A DNA stretch of 64,000 nt from Algibacter pectinivorans (GCF_900112595.1 NZ_FOMI01000001.1:496001-560000); one strand, 5' to 3'. Positions 1-9,945 are shown, numbered from the stretch's first letter. Numbers and translations: made by a program. Notes: generated by a model not told the origin, from the letters alone.

Positions 1-353
1 CCAGCATCTAAAACCCACAATAAACCAGCTGCCATCCATAACGAACTACTAAACGGAAACGCTAGTAGCGTTAAACTACATAATATGGCGCCTATTAAGA
101 AAAAAGGCTTACGTCTTCCAAATTTTGGACTCCATGTTTTATCGCTTAATGCTCCAATAATAGGTTGTACTAATAACCCTGTTACTGGACCAGCAAGATG
201 TAAAATTGGAATTTGATCTGGACTTGCTCCTAAAAAATCGTAAATTGGTGTTACGGCACTTTGTTGTAAACCAAAACTATATTGAATCCCGAAAAACCCA
301 ACATTCATATTTAAAATTTGCCAGAAACTTAACTTTGGTTTTTTTATTATCAT
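1..353 (-). CDS. MFS transporter, sugar permease type (partial, N-terminal part)
   Basis: The first 117 codons of a gene that runs off the left edge of the window. I translated it from the ATG at 353 on the minus strand: it begins MIIKKPKLSFWQILNMN and continues into hydrophobic segments. It carries the classic MFS loop 2-3 motif as GALSDKTWSPKFGRRK. The opening residues resemble the GPH/SLC45-like permeases that import maltose or other oligosaccharides in flavobacteria; this substrate is inferred from resemblance and from the LacI regulator and TonB-dependent receptor next door. It starts only 14 bp after the stop of the glutaredoxin-like gene, so the two are probably cotranscribed. Family call is firm; substrate is not. 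Confidence 0.85.
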   Translation of the reverse strand, partial: MIIKKPKLSFWQILNMNVGFFGIQYSFGLQQSAVTPIYDFLGASPDQIPILHLAGPVTGLLVQPIIGALSDKTWSPKFGRRKPFFLIGAILCSLTLLAFPFSSSLWMAAGLLWVLDA

Positions 354-367
354 AATAGTTTAGTTTT

Positions 368-751
368 TTAGTGGTGTCTATTTTTTGTGGTGTCTAGTTT
401 TTTAAGAAAATCTTTAAAATCGGTATTATTCATAATTAGCTTACCGTTTAAATCTACTATTGGTAAAGACAAATTATCCAGTGAAATGCCTGCTTTTTGC
501 AGTTTAATAACCATTTCTCTTTGTTTTAAAAGGTTTACATCTACATCGTAATATGTAAAGTCTATCTTTTTATTTTTTAGGTAAGCTTTAGTATCTATAC
601 AATAATGACAGGTATCACTACCGTACACAATTATTGTTTTTAAATTCTCTTTAGCTGTTAAGCTACCTTGTAAACCTGGTTCTGTTTTTTGAGCTAAGCA
701 ATCTTCTCCTGATGTAATAATTAATAATATTGAAAAAACAAGAGCTTTCAT
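368..751 (-). CDS. Secreted glutaredoxin/thioredoxin-fold protein
   Basis: A 127-residue protein with an N-terminal signal peptide (about residues 1-20) and a glutaredoxin-like fold. The redox motif CHYC is at residues 48-51 after a beta strand (IIVYGSDTC), and the expected cis-proline is in LSLPIVD (Pro97). Proteins of this shape reduce or shuffle disulfides, and the signal peptide puts it in the periplasm. It lies between the TonB-dependent receptor and the MFS permease on the same strand, 14 bp before the permease, so it may service a protein of the same uptake locus; that role is an inference. CHYC differs from the common glutaredoxin CPYC and resembles DsbA/NrdH-like variants. Confidence 0.75.
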   Translation of the reverse strand: MKALVFSILLIITSGEDCLAQKTEPGLQGSLTAKENLKTIIVYGSDTCHYCIDTKAYLKNKKIDFTYYDVDVNLLKQREMVIKLQKAGISLDNLSLPIVDLNGKLIMNNTDFKDFLKKLDTTKNRHH

Positions 752-848
752 CTGTTTATATTTTTTCTGATTTGAATAATGATGACAATCTTATAATTAC
801 ACCTATCTAAACGTTAATTATAAATTATCAGCATTTAAACTTTAAATA

Positions 849-885
849 AAAAGAGTTGAAACTTAAAACAAACCCCAACTCTTTT
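849..885 (-). terminator. Probable intrinsic terminator downstream of the TonB-dependent receptor
   Basis: Inverted arms at 849-858 and 876-885 (AAAAGAGTTG / CAACTCTTTT) with a 17-nt loop lie 28 bp past the receptor stop. In the minus direction the second arm runs straight into a T-rich tail. It would separate or attenuate transcription between the receptor and the two genes further downstream. Confidence 0.55.
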
Positions 886-913
886 AGTTACAAACTCAAA
901 CTAAACTATTTTA

Positions 914-3637
914 TTAAAATTTATATTGTAATGATAATGTTGAAGAACGACCACTAATTGATCTAGCTCTTACTAAACGATCATTTCCAAAAGCACCATC
1001 ACCATTTCCTTCAACCTCTGTAATACCAACTGTATCAAAAAGGTTGTTTACACTTAATACTACAGAAAGTCCTTTTGTTAAACCAGCTCTTCCTATTAAA
1101 TTGAAGTATGCGTATGCAGGCATAACTAAATCGTTATCATCTTGGGCATAAGATTTTGAAGTACCTAATACACTTAAAGCAACACTATGGGCTCTATTAG
1201 CACCAAAGTTATAAGACGGTGATAGGTTATAAACTAAATCTGCTTGTCTTCTTGGAGTATTTCCTTTGTTAGCACCACCATCAATCTCTGCTTTAGTCCA
1301 AGTAAAAGACCCATTAAAGTTAAAGTTTTCGCCAAAAGCTAAAGCCGTTTCTGCCTCTAAACCTAAAGCTTTAAATGGATTTCCAACCGATCTGTTTAAC
1401 TCATTACTTAACCCTTCATCAGTATTACTCATAAAACCTGTTAAGTTAAGTGTACCGTTGTTAAGTCTTTTCTTTAATCCAACTTCAAGTTGAGATAATT
1501 GGTCATATTGAACATCGGCTAAACCATTTGTTCCATAATTATTTCTATCAGCTGCTCTACCAGAAGCACCAGAACTATATCTTCCAAATACTGCTGCTCC
1601 ATCATTCAACTTATAGTTAAGACCTAATGAGTAAGACACAAAGTTATAATCATCATTAATTGGCTGACCTGCATTACCTATAATTAATGGCACAGTTTCT
1701 TCAATACTTTCAATCGTTCCATTTCCATCATAATCAAAGTTACCTTGACTTGTTGGACCACCCTGAATATTACCGTTTACACGAACGTTCTCAAAACGCA
1801 CACTACCATCAAAGTTTAATTTATCGTTAATATCAGCATCAATACCTACATAAGGAGAATTCACATTGTGCACTGTGTTATATTTACGTTGGCAACAGTT
1901 GCCCCAAACTGGAGTACCGTAAGAGAATTGGCCACCTCTTGAAACACCATCAAAATCTGCTAATCTTGCTTCTCCACCACCTTTAACTTCAGATAGGAAA
2001 GAACTCCATTGCCATCCAATTTTAGTGTTTTGAGTTGCTGTGAATAAACCTGCTGTAATTCCAACATTATCGCTAACTTTCTTGCTTATTTTTACATCTC
2101 CAAAAAAGTTACTTAAGTCTTCAATTGAAACATCGAACATGTGTATAATTTGAGCTAATCCGTTTGAAGGATTAAAAGCTTCTCTATCACCATTTGAATA
2201 AACCAATGATGGTATATCTCCAGCTGTAGCAAACTCACCTATATGTGATTGTACACCTGCTTTACCTGTATAAGGGTCTGGATTTCCGTCTTCATCTAAT
2301 CTATCTGGATCATCTACATCGTTATCAGCCGTTAACATAGCTTCAATTTCAGCAACCGTACCTACAGCCGCGGTAAATGGTGCAACCCATTGTCCACTAT
2401 TATTTGAATATCTACCTTTACCTGTTACTTTCCAACCTTCACCTAAATCGAAAGAAAACTCAGCACCCAACGCTTTAGAAATAGGGTTATTACCATTTCT
2501 AACGTCATTTACATGTCTTTCACCAGAAAAAGGAGATGTACCAGCACTTTGTTGTAAGTATGCAGACTGTGATGCATCTGAAGTAATATCAAACCCAGGT
2601 AAATTAGAATACGTAGGATCTGAATTACTACCCTCTAAACGCATAGGCATTGGCATATACATAACAGATTTATCATTTAAAAATTTAACATAGGTACGCA
2701 CGTAACCGCTTTCAAAACGTTTAGTAAGGTTTGCTTTAAACTGTCCCCCTTTATTACCTTGGTAACCTATTTCTCTTGGTCCTTCTCCAGTTCTCATAAA
2801 TCCACCAATATGATACTCTAAGCCATTTCCTAACGGCGTACCATACTCAAAATCTAATCTACTAGTTTGATAATCTAAACCAAAAGTTGTTGCTATAGAA
2901 CCTCCTTCTTCAGACCCTGTTTTACTTATCATGTTAATAATACCTGCTGGACCGTTAGAGGTTTGCGTAGATGCAGAACCACCTCTAATAGCTTCAACTC
3001 TACCAATATTAGAATCGATTCTTAAAAAGTTATCGGCATTCCCAAAAGAGGTATCTCCAAATAAATTTAGTGGTAAACCATCTTCTTGAATTTGGAAATA
3101 TCTTGATCCACCAGAAGATACTGGTACACCACGCACATTAAAGTTAGCGTTACCTTCACCACCAGAAGACTCTGCACGTATACCCGGAATGTTTCTAAAA
3201 AGCTCTCCGGCACTTCGTGGTGCAGCTTGCTCAATAAGTTTGGCTCCCATTGTAGATACCGATATACTAGACTCTAGTCTAGATTTAGGATTAACAACTC
3301 CAGTTACAATAATTTCGTCTAAAGATTGCGCATCTTCTTCCATTGTAAAATCGACAACAAGATCGCCTCCATCAATGGTAACAGTTTTTGATGTTTTAGC
3401 ATACCCAATAAAAGTAGCAGATAAGGTATACTTACCATTTTCCAGATTACTAATAGCATAATTGCCATCAAAATCTGTAACAGCACCTTTAGTAGTACCA
3501 TCTACAATAACATTAACACCTGGTAAAGGTATACCTGTTTTATCCTTCACGTTTCCTGTTATTGATTGCGCTACGGCAGTACCCACCGAAAGCAGCAATA
3601 TTATCAATAAAACTCCATTTTTTTTAATTGAATTCAT
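914..3637 (-). CDS. TonB-dependent outer-membrane receptor with carboxypeptidase-like N-terminal domain
   Basis: A 907-residue outer-membrane receptor that imports a ligand using energy from TonB. After a signal peptide (residues 1-23) comes a carboxypeptidase-regulatory-like domain of about 85 residues (SITGNVKDKTGIPLPGVNV onward). A TonB-box-like stretch follows (DEIIVTG, near residue 107), then the plug domain (RNIPGIRAESSGGEG) and a long beta-barrel ending in an aromatic residue (LSLQYKF). There is no SusD partner and the length and plug are not SusC-like, so I call it a general TonB-dependent receptor. Divergent LacI regulator, paired operators and nearby MFS permease suggest a carbohydrate ligand. 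The barrel contains an unusual Cys-Cys pair (WGNCCQRKYN) near residue 590. Confidence 0.9.
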   Translation of the reverse strand: MNSIKKNGVLLIILLLSVGTAVAQSITGNVKDKTGIPLPGVNVIVDGTTKGAVTDFDGNYAISNLENGKYTLSATFIGYAKTSKTVTIDGGDLVVDFTMEEDAQSLDEIIVTGVVNPKSRLESSISVSTMGAKLIEQAAPRSAGELFRNIPGIRAESSGGEGNANFNVRGVPVSSGGSRYFQIQEDGLPLNLFGDTSFGNADNFLRIDSNIGRVEAIRGGSASTQTSNGPAGIINMISKTGSEEGGSIATTFGLDYQTSRLDFEYGTPLGNGLEYHIGGFMRTGEGPREIGYQGNKGGQFKANLTKRFESGYVRTYVKFLNDKSVMYMPMPMRLEGSNSDPTYSNLPGFDITSDASQSAYLQQSAGTSPFSGERHVNDVRNGNNPISKALGAEFSFDLGEGWKVTGKGRYSNNSGQWVAPFTAAVGTVAEIEAMLTADNDVDDPDRLDEDGNPDPYTGKAGVQSHIGEFATAGDIPSLVYSNGDREAFNPSNGLAQIIHMFDVSIEDLSNFFGDVKISKKVSDNVGITAGLFTATQNTKIGWQWSSFLSEVKGGGEARLADFDGVSRGGQFSYGTPVWGNCCQRKYNTVHNVNSPYVGIDADINDKLNFDGSVRFENVRVNGNIQGGPTSQGNFDYDGNGTIESIEETVPLIIGNAGQPINDDYNFVSYSLGLNYKLNDGAAVFGRYSSGASGRAADRNNYGTNGLADVQYDQLSQLEVGLKKRLNNGTLNLTGFMSNTDEGLSNELNRSVGNPFKALGLEAETALAFGENFNFNGSFTWTKAEIDGGANKGNTPRRQADLVYNLSPSYNFGANRAHSVALSVLGTSKSYAQDDNDLVMPAYAYFNLIGRAGLTKGLSVVLSVNNLFDTVGITEVEGNGDGAFGNDRLVRARSISGRSSTLSLQYKF

Positions 3638-3684
3638 TTTGTCCTAATTTAGATTATTTGATAATTTATTTAGTTAATTTTTAT

Positions 3685-3692
3685 CAAATCTA
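3685..3692 (-). promoter_or_regulatory. Candidate -7 element for the TonB-dependent receptor
   Basis: On the minus strand this reads TAGATTTG, an exact match to the Bacteroidota -7 consensus TAnnTTTG, 48 bp before the receptor start codon. The -33 region is poor, which fits a promoter needing an activator or one governed by the operators upstream. Confidence 0.45.
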
Positions 3693-3726
3693 CAGCAAAA
3701 CATATATATAAATAATTATTTAGCAT

Positions 3727-3761
3727 CGAAAACGTTTTCGTTTATACCGAAAACGTTTTCG
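3727..3761. promoter_or_regulatory. Two tandem LacI-family operators
   Basis: Two identical perfect 14-bp palindromes, CGAAAACGTTTTCG, at 3727-3740 and 3748-3761. Their central CG step and A/T-rich arms are typical of LacI/GalR operators. Their centres are 21 bp apart, two helical turns, so two repressor dimers could sit on the same DNA face. They lie between the regulator gene and the TonB-dependent receptor and can control both. Confidence 0.85.
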
Positions 3762-3805
3762 AAAATACTTTTAATTATTATATTTATGCTTTAAAAACTC
3801 ATTTT

Positions 3806-4834
3806 ATGAAACCTGTAACTTTAAAAGAAATCGCCGAACAATTAAATATTTCTGTTACCACAGTTTCAAAAGCCTTAAAAGACTATCCGGATGTAAGTAA
3901 AAAAACTAAAGGGTTAGTAAAAGAACTGGCAAAAACATTAAACTATAAGCCAAATACGTTTGCTGTTAACTTAAGAACCAAAGAGTCTAAAACTATAGGC
4001 TTAGTAATTCCAGTAATCGTTCATCATTTTTTTTCGAATGTTATAAAAGGTATTATATCGCAGGCAGAAAAAAAAGGTTATTTGGTTATCATTCTTCAAT
4101 CTAATGAGTCTTATGAGTTAGAAAAAAAACACATTGGTTTATTATTAAGCCAGCGTGTAGACGGCATTATAATTTCAATAGCTAACGGTACAGCCGATTT
4201 TAAGCACTTAAACGACGTTATAGTACAAGAGAAACCTTTAGTCATGTTCGATAAAATTGCTAAACTTGTTAAGTGTTCAAAAATTATTATTGATGATAGA
4301 AAAGCCGCTTACACTGCTACGCAACATCTAATTGATATTGGTTGTAAACGCATTGCGCATTTTAGGGGTGGACTCTTACCTCAGAACTCTATTGATAGAT
4401 TTTTAGGCTACAAACAAGCTTTAATTGATAATGGTATGGCTTACGATCCAACTTTAGTTTATATCTGTGAACTTGGTGATAAAAGTTTTGAAGAAGGTAA
4501 ACAAAACGCAAGGCAACTATTACACGATCATGACAATGTTGATGGTATTTTTATAAATACAGACTTAGTAGCTATTGGTGCCATGACCGAATTTAAAGCT
4601 CTAGGTGTTAAAATCCCAGAGGATATTAAAATTGTAGGCTTTAGTAATTGGTTTATGTCTTCGGTAATATCTCCAACATTAACAACAATTGATCAACCCG
4701 GTTATAAAATGGGTAAAACTGCGTTTAAGCAACTTTATAAAGAAATGAAAGCTATTAAAAATAAAAAGCCAAAAAAAAGCACAATTATTACCCTTGAAAC
4801 TGCACTCGTTAAAAGGGAATCAACTAAAAGTTAA
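3806..4834 (+). CDS. LacI/GalR-family transcriptional regulator
   Basis: A 342-residue DNA-binding regulator. The N-terminal helix-turn-helix and hinge helix occupy residues 3-55 (VTLKEIAEQLNISVTTVSKA, then the YKPN hinge motif), followed by a periplasmic-binding-protein-like sensor domain from residue 60 (KTIGLVIPVIVHHFFSNVI) to the end. Length is normal for the family. It is transcribed divergently from the TonB-dependent receptor, with two matching palindromic operators in the 168-bp gap. It likely senses a sugar and controls the receptor-redoxin-permease group and perhaps itself. The effector cannot be told from sequence. Its 3' end lies 6 bp from the convergent queG. Confidence 0.95.
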   Translation: MKPVTLKEIAEQLNISVTTVSKALKDYPDVSKKTKGLVKELAKTLNYKPNTFAVNLRTKESKTIGLVIPVIVHHFFSNVIKGIISQAEKKGYLVIILQSNESYELEKKHIGLLLSQRVDGIIISIANGTADFKHLNDVIVQEKPLVMFDKIAKLVKCSKIIIDDRKAAYTATQHLIDIGCKRIAHFRGGLLPQNSIDRFLGYKQALIDNGMAYDPTLVYICELGDKSFEEGKQNARQLLHDHDNVDGIFINTDLVAIGAMTEFKALGVKIPEDIKIVGFSNWFMSSVISPTLTTIDQPGYKMGKTAFKQLYKEMKAIKNKKPKKSTIITLETALVKRESTKS

Positions 4835-4840
4835 TATGCG

Positions 4841-5767
4841 CTAAGTTTTCAAAAAGTCTATATTACGCTTCAAGCCAGAAAATTTGGTGCGCTTTACTGC
4901 CGATTTTTGAAACACTTTACTAAAGGTTTCCTGTGTGACTTCTTCCCAATCTTTTCTAGTCATTTCTAACAAGTCGGGATGCGGATTAAAAAGTGGCTCG
5001 TTATGCGGTTTAGAAAACCGATTCCATGGACAAACATCTTGACATACATCGCAGCCAAACATCCAATTGTCCATTTTACCTTTAAATTCCGTTGGGATAT
5101 TTTCTTTTAACTCTATAGTAAAATAAGAGATACATTTACTACCATCTACTACATAAGGTTCGGTAATAGCTTGGGTAGGACACGCATCTATACAAGCAGT
5201 ACATGTTCCACAATGGTCTGTTGTTACAGAATCATATTCTAAATCTAAATCGATTATTAATTCGGCTATAAAATAAAAGGATCCTACTTGTTGGGTTAGC
5301 AAATTACTATGTTTACCAATCCATCCTAATCCGGATTTTGCAGCCCAAGCTTTATCTAGAACCGGAGCAGAATCAACAAAAGCACGACCATGTACTTCGC
5401 CTATTTCATCTTGAATAACATGAAGTAACGATTTTAATTTATCTTTTATAACAAAATGATAATCGGCACCGTATGCGTATTTTGAAATTTTAAAACTGTT
5501 GCTATTTTGTTCTTCCGCAGGATAATAATTTAACAATAAAGAAATAACACTTTTAGAATCTTCTACCAATTTTGTTGGGTCTAAGCGTTTATCAAAATGG
5601 TTTTCCATGTATTGCATTTGCCCGTTCATGTTATTATTAAGCCATTTCTCTAAACGAGGAGCTTCTTCTTCAAGAAAACCTGCTTTACTAATACCGCACG
5701 ACAAAAACCCTAAACGTTTAGCTTCGGCTTTTATGAAGTTTGAGTATTTAGCTTTGTTATTAATCAC
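4841..5767 (-). CDS. queG: Epoxyqueuosine reductase QueG
   Basis: A cobalamin-dependent iron-sulfur enzyme that performs the last step of queuosine synthesis, reducing epoxyqueuosine in tRNA. At 308 residues it is the normal size. It shows the catalytic-region signature [10 protein letters not shown] (residues 131-140), a first 4Fe-4S motif [12 protein letters not shown] (Cys186, 189, 192, 196) and a second set [10 protein letters not shown] (Cys239, 242, 246). The start is GTG at 5765-5767 (minus strand), because no in-frame ATG precedes the conserved region; the gene begins 2 bp after the P450 stop, indicating translational coupling. The 3' end converges on the LacI gene. Confidence 0.95.
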   Translation of the reverse strand: MINNKAKYSNFIKAEAKRLGFLSCGISKAGFLEEEAPRLEKWLNNNMNGQMQYMENHFDKRLDPTKLVEDSKSVISLLLNYYPAEEQNSNSFKISKYAYGADYHFVIKDKLKSLLHVIQDEIGEVHGRAFVDSAPVLDKAWAAKSGLGWIGKHSNLLTQQVGSFYFIAELIIDLDLEYDSVTTDHCGTCTACIDACPTQAITEPYVVDGSKCISYFTIELKENIPTEFKGKMDNWMFGCDVCQDVCPWNRFSKPHNEPLFNPHPDLLEMTRKDWEEVTQETFSKVFQKSAVKRTKFSGLKRNIDFLKT

Positions 5768-5769
5768 CT

Positions 5770-7104
5770 TTATTTTTTATTAAATTTCAATTTAACATCT
5801 ACGGGTTTTAATGTAATTAACGGATTTATTTTTATACTATTGTTATCTGAAGTTATATTGAATTTTTTCACAATGATTTTAACGGCTAAAATCATTTCAT
5901 ACATAGCAAAACCATTGCCAATACACAACCTAGGCCCCGCACCAAATGGCATATAATAGGGCAATATTTCTTTTCTGTTTTCCTCTAAAAAACGCTCAGG
6001 AATATAAGCTTCAGGATTATTCCAGTATTTTTTATTACGATGCAGCTCGTAAATTGAAATACCTATCATGGTTCCTTTTTTTAAATGATAATCTTCTATA
6101 CTATCGTCTTCAATATTTACTCTATCCGTTATCCACGCAGGTGGATATAATCGTAAACTTTCTTCAATAGCACATTTAGTATAATTTAACTGAGATATGG
6201 TTTCTAATGGCGATAAACTTTTAAGACTACTTTTACTAATTTCGTCTTCCACTTTACGCAAAACCTCATTGTTTTCTGCTAGTAATTTTAAAGTAAATGT
6301 TAATGCATTTGCCGTAGTTTCATGCCCCGCAACAAACAAAATTAGAATTTCATCTATTAATTGTTTATTGCTCATGGTGCTACCATCTTCATACTGTGCA
6401 TGTAATAGCATGTCTAACAAATCATTATGCGATTGGTTTGATTTACGCCTATGTTCAATTATTGAATTAATAATACACCTACTTTCCTTTACCAACTTCA
6501 TGTGATAACTAATATCTCCCTTTAAATAGTACCAAAGTTTGTTATAAGGCATGCGTAACTCTTTCACAATAAACAGTTGAAGTTTTTCAATTATAAATTG
6601 TAATCTTTCTAAAACCTCTTTTTTTGCTGAGAAATTAAATAATGATTTTGCTACAACTTTAAAAGCTAGCTCATTCATTATAGGGTATAAATCTACCAAG
6701 CCATTTGACTCTATGTTATCGACTTGTTTCTCGACAGTATTATTAATAATTGAAACCAAGTCGTTAATTTTTTCTTTGTGGAATGCTGGCTGAATTAACC
6801 GGCGCTGTTTTAGCCAATAATCGCCACTAGCGGTTAACAAGCCATATCCTACATATTTAGATAAGTACGTAGTTTGAATTTTTGATTTACGATAAGATCT
6901 ATGCTGCTTTTGAAGCACATGCTTCGCAAAATTTACATCGCGCGTTAAAACCACATACCCATAAAATGGTGATTTTACAGCAAATGTTTCGCCAACCTCA
7001 TTAAACCATTTGTTATGAAAAACAATAGGGTTTTTGGCCATAGAATTTGCGTTTAACAAAAACTTATAAAACGGCACTTTTTTGGGATATGTATATTTTG
7101 ACAT
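5770..7104 (-). CDS. Cytochrome P450
   Basis: A 444-residue soluble heme monooxygenase. Diagnostic motifs are the oxygen-activating I-helix AGHETT (259-264), the K-helix ESLR (315-318), PERF (369-372), and the heme-ligand loop [10 protein letters not shown] with the proximal cysteine at 394. No membrane anchor or signal peptide is visible, so it is cytoplasmic, and no ferredoxin partner is encoded nearby. Substrate is unknown; related bacterial P450s hydroxylate fatty acids, terpenes or sterols. It sits 2 bp upstream of queG on the same strand, so they share a transcript although no metabolic link between them is evident. Confidence 0.95.
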   Translation of the reverse strand: MSKYTYPKKVPFYKFLLNANSMAKNPIVFHNKWFNEVGETFAVKSPFYGYVVLTRDVNFAKHVLQKQHRSYRKSKIQTTYLSKYVGYGLLTASGDYWLKQRRLIQPAFHKEKINDLVSIINNTVEKQVDNIESNGLVDLYPIMNELAFKVVAKSLFNFSAKKEVLERLQFIIEKLQLFIVKELRMPYNKLWYYLKGDISYHMKLVKESRCIINSIIEHRRKSNQSHNDLLDMLLHAQYEDGSTMSNKQLIDEILILFVAGHETTANALTFTLKLLAENNEVLRKVEDEISKSSLKSLSPLETISQLNYTKCAIEESLRLYPPAWITDRVNIEDDSIEDYHLKKGTMIGISIYELHRNKKYWNNPEAYIPERFLEENRKEILPYYMPFGAGPRLCIGNGFAMYEMILAVKIIVKKFNITSDNNSIKINPLITLKPVDVKLKFNKK

Positions 7105-7181
7105 TTATTTTCTCATTTAAAAAAACCTAAAATAGTTCTTTGCTTTAAAAATACAGTTTTTATACACCACTAAAAAAACAA

Positions 7182-7210
7182 AAAAACCGAAGCATTTAAC
7201 TTCGGTTTTT
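7182..7210 (-). terminator. Intrinsic terminator after the di-heme peroxidase gene
   Basis: Perfect 11-bp stem (AAAAACCGAAG at 7182-7192, CTTCGGTTTTT at 7200-7210) with a 7-nt loop and T-rich tails on both strands, 29 bp beyond the peroxidase stop and before the P450 gene. Confidence 0.8.
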
Positions 7211-7238
7211 ATTATTGTAGTAAAATAAGGTTTAGCAA

Positions 7239-8579
7239 TTACATGCAACCCATATCTATAGATGATTGAGAATCTGCATTAATAATACAATTTCCACTAG
7301 GTAAACTTTCTGGTTGATAACGTTTTAAGTTTGGATCGTAAAGAGAGTTTTCAACAAATAAAGTAAGTAAATCGATTTCATCTTCTGTTAAATTTAAAGG
7401 CACAAACTGCTCTGATAAATTACTTGATGGCACCTCTTTATTTTCTGCCACGGCATTATTTTTATAGCTTATTACATCGCGCACCGATTTTAAACTACCA
7501 CCATGCCCAAAAAACTCAACATCCAATAAATTATATAATTGAGGCGTTTTAAACTTATAATTATCTTCGCTATTACCGGTAAAACCACCGCGTCCTTTTT
7601 TGGTAGCCTCATCAATTACGGTCATAACATTTTCGCCTGCTAAATCATTCATACCTAATGCATGAAACTCCATTCCGTTAAGTCCAGGTCCGGAGTGGCA
7701 GCTATAACATTGTCCTTTATCAAAAAACAACAACGCCCCTTTTAATTCATCGGTACTCATAGCAGAATTATCACCATTTAACCACTTTTGAAAGGGTGCC
7801 TCGTTTGACAAAACTGTTCTTTCATAGGCCGCAATAGCTAAACCTGCGTATAACTTACTAAAACATTCTTCTTGAGGAACATCTGGAAATGCAGCAGTAA
7901 ATAACTCTTTATATTCAGTATTAAGCACAAAGTCTTCTTTAATTACAAGTCGATGCACATCTAAACCAGCTATGGCTTGTGTTTCTACGCCCTCAAAACC
8001 TAAACTATTAACCTCTTTAGGAGTGCCTACTGTCCAACTTGCCTCGGTTCCTGCATTAGTTCCAACACCACCAAATTGACCGTTCCATAGCATAACATCT
8101 TGGTAAGCACTGTTAATTATTGATGGACTTCTTATAGGTTGTACATCGATTTCTGCTTCTACATAATTTGGTGCTTTTACACGTCCTTCTCCATGGTTAC
8201 CAAAACCAAAACCACCTTCTCCAATACCTTGTAATATACCGCTTTGGAATCCTGCTGCTGCATGATGACAACTAGCGCAAGAATAGGTATATCTTCCTTC
8301 TGGCCTACTAGGATTTTCTCCTAACATGGTTTCATGAAAAAGAAATTTACCCAATGCTACTTTTGCTTCTGTGATACTATTTTTTGCATCACTAGGAATA
8401 TCTGAATAATTGTTTGAGGCTGGAAGTATTAAAGATTCTTTAGAACCATATAATTCTTCAATACGCTGCTCTAGAATAGACTGAGAAGGTCTTTCTATAT
8501 AATCGTCTTGATCTGTTGCACAAGAGTTTAAAAAACCGACAACTATAACTAAAAGACTACAGTACTTTAAAGTTTTCAT
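7239..8579 (-). CDS. Di-heme cytochrome c peroxidase/MauG-family lipoprotein
   Basis: A 446-residue periplasm-facing lipoprotein: the N-terminus ends in the lipobox LNSC with Cys20 as the lipidation site. Two c-type heme motifs are present, CASCH at 101-105 and CYSCH at 291-295, the arrangement of bacterial di-heme cytochrome c peroxidases that reduce hydrogen peroxide with electrons from cytochrome c. It is about 100 residues longer than classical enzymes, the extra being at the N-terminus and around residues 105-200. MauG-like homologues can instead oxidise protein side chains, so peroxidase activity is a family-level call. A terminator follows it; it is probably monocistronic. Confidence 0.9.
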   Translation of the reverse strand: MKTLKYCSLLVIVVGFLNSCATDQDDYIERPSQSILEQRIEELYGSKESLILPASNNYSDIPSDAKNSITEAKVALGKFLFHETMLGENPSRPEGRYTYSCASCHHAAAGFQSGILQGIGEGGFGFGNHGEGRVKAPNYVEAEIDVQPIRSPSIINSAYQDVMLWNGQFGGVGTNAGTEASWTVGTPKEVNSLGFEGVETQAIAGLDVHRLVIKEDFVLNTEYKELFTAAFPDVPQEECFSKLYAGLAIAAYERTVLSNEAPFQKWLNGDNSAMSTDELKGALLFFDKGQCYSCHSGPGLNGMEFHALGMNDLAGENVMTVIDEATKKGRGGFTGNSEDNYKFKTPQLYNLLDVEFFGHGGSLKSVRDVISYKNNAVAENKEVPSSNLSEQFVPLNLTEDEIDLLTLFVENSLYDPNLKRYQPESLPSGNCIINADSQSSIDMGCM

Positions 8580-8760
8580 AATAAAAAAACTGGTTACAAT
8601 TTACACAGTAAATGTAAATCGTTAACCAATAAAACCTTACAAAAAATAGACAACAAACCAATAAAATAGTTGTGCTGTTAAAATTTCGTTAAAGCGCAAA
8701 TTTCGCCTATAAAAAACCTACTTTACCTCTAGACTTTAAGTTATTTACCATAATAATTTG

Positions 8761-9783
8761 TTAAAACAACCCACCTTGTGTCGGGCCCTTTATTTTTCCG
8801 AGGTGTTTATACGCTTGTTCTGTAACCTCTCTACCTCTAGGCGTACGCATTATAAACCCTTGTTGTATTAAAAACGGCTCGTATACTTCCTCTATAGTTT
8901 CTGAACTTTCGCTTACTGCAGTGGCAATAGTAGATATACCAACCGGACCGCCTTTAAACTTTTCGATAATGGTAGTTAATATTTTATTATCCATCTCATC
9001 TAAACCATGGGCATCAACATTTAAAGCCTCTAGGGCATATTTGGCTATTTTAATATCAATACTTCCGTTGCCTTTTATTTGGGCAAAATCTCGAACACGA
9101 CGTAATAATGCATTTGCAATACGAGGTGTACCTCGACTACGACCCGCTATTTCTATAGCGGCTTCCATGGAAATGGGTACGTCTAGAATAGTAGCACTAC
9201 GCTGCACGATGGTGGTTAATAAATCGGTTTTATAATATTGTAGCCTACTTTGAATACCAAAACGGGCACGCATGGGAGCCGTTAATAACCCAGACCTAGT
9301 TGTAGCTCCTATTAAAGTAAAAGGATTTAGATTTATTTGAACCGTTCTTGCATTTGGGCCCGTTTCAATCATGATATCAATTTTATAATCCTCCATGGCC
9401 GAATACAAATATTCTTCCACTATAGGGCTTAATCTATGGATTTCATCGATAAATAAAACATCGCGGTCGTCAAGATTAGTAAGCAATCCTGCTAAGTCTC
9501 CAGGCTTATCTAATACAGGCCCAGAGGTTACTTTTATACCCACTTCTAGCTCGTTGGCTAAAATATGTGCTAATGTTGTTTTTCCTAGTCCTGGTGGACC
9601 GTGAAAAAGCGTATGATCTAAGGCTTCGGTTCTTAAATTTGCAGCTTGAACAAATATTTGAAGGTTTTCCAATACTTGATCCTGCCCTGTAAAATCATCA
9701 AATGATAAGGGTCTTAATTTTTTTTCTACATCAAATTCTTCTGGTGAAAAATTTTCGTCTGTTGGATCTAGGTTTTCGTTCAT
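8761..9783 (-). CDS. ruvB: Holliday junction branch migration helicase RuvB
   Basis: The 340-residue AAA+ motor that drives branch migration at Holliday junctions with RuvA. It has Walker [10 protein letters not shown] near residue 64, Walker B DEIHRL near residue 113, the sensor region GATTRSGLL and the C-terminal winged-helix part beginning [16 protein letters not shown]. Length and motif order match the family throughout. It has no ruvA or ruvC beside it in this window and appears to be transcribed alone; a terminator of the upstream OmpA-family gene separates them. Confidence 0.98.
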   Translation of the reverse strand: MNENLDPTDENFSPEEFDVEKKLRPLSFDDFTGQDQVLENLQIFVQAANLRTEALDHTLFHGPPGLGKTTLAHILANELEVGIKVTSGPVLDKPGDLAGLLTNLDDRDVLFIDEIHRLSPIVEEYLYSAMEDYKIDIMIETGPNARTVQINLNPFTLIGATTRSGLLTAPMRARFGIQSRLQYYKTDLLTTIVQRSATILDVPISMEAAIEIAGRSRGTPRIANALLRRVRDFAQIKGNGSIDIKIAKYALEALNVDAHGLDEMDNKILTTIIEKFKGGPVGISTIATAVSESSETIEEVYEPFLIQQGFIMRTPRGREVTEQAYKHLGKIKGPTQGGLF

Positions 9784-9888
9784 AGTATAGCGCCTTTAAA
9801 CAGGGCTTAGAATAACACTTAGGTTGAATTTAATTAGATTACCGCATGTGCGAGAATGACTAAAAAGTCTATACAAGCAAATATAAAG

Positions 9889-9919
9889 AAAAAGCCTTTC
9901 CGAATTGGAAAGGCTTTTT
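9889..9919 (-). terminator. Intrinsic terminator after the OmpA/PD40 gene
   Basis: Perfect 13-bp stem (9889-9901 and 9907-9919, core AAGCCTTTCC/GGAAAGGCTT) with loop GAATT, located 27 bp past the end of the OmpA-family gene. It closes the three-gene T9SS/adhesin unit. Confidence 0.8.
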
Positions 9920-9945
9920 AATTATTTGATTAACTAGTATTGTTA

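Noticed and set aside
914-3637. Calling the TonB-dependent receptor a SusC
   Set aside because: No SusD gene is adjacent, length is below typical SusC, and the plug and barrel do not show the SusC pattern.
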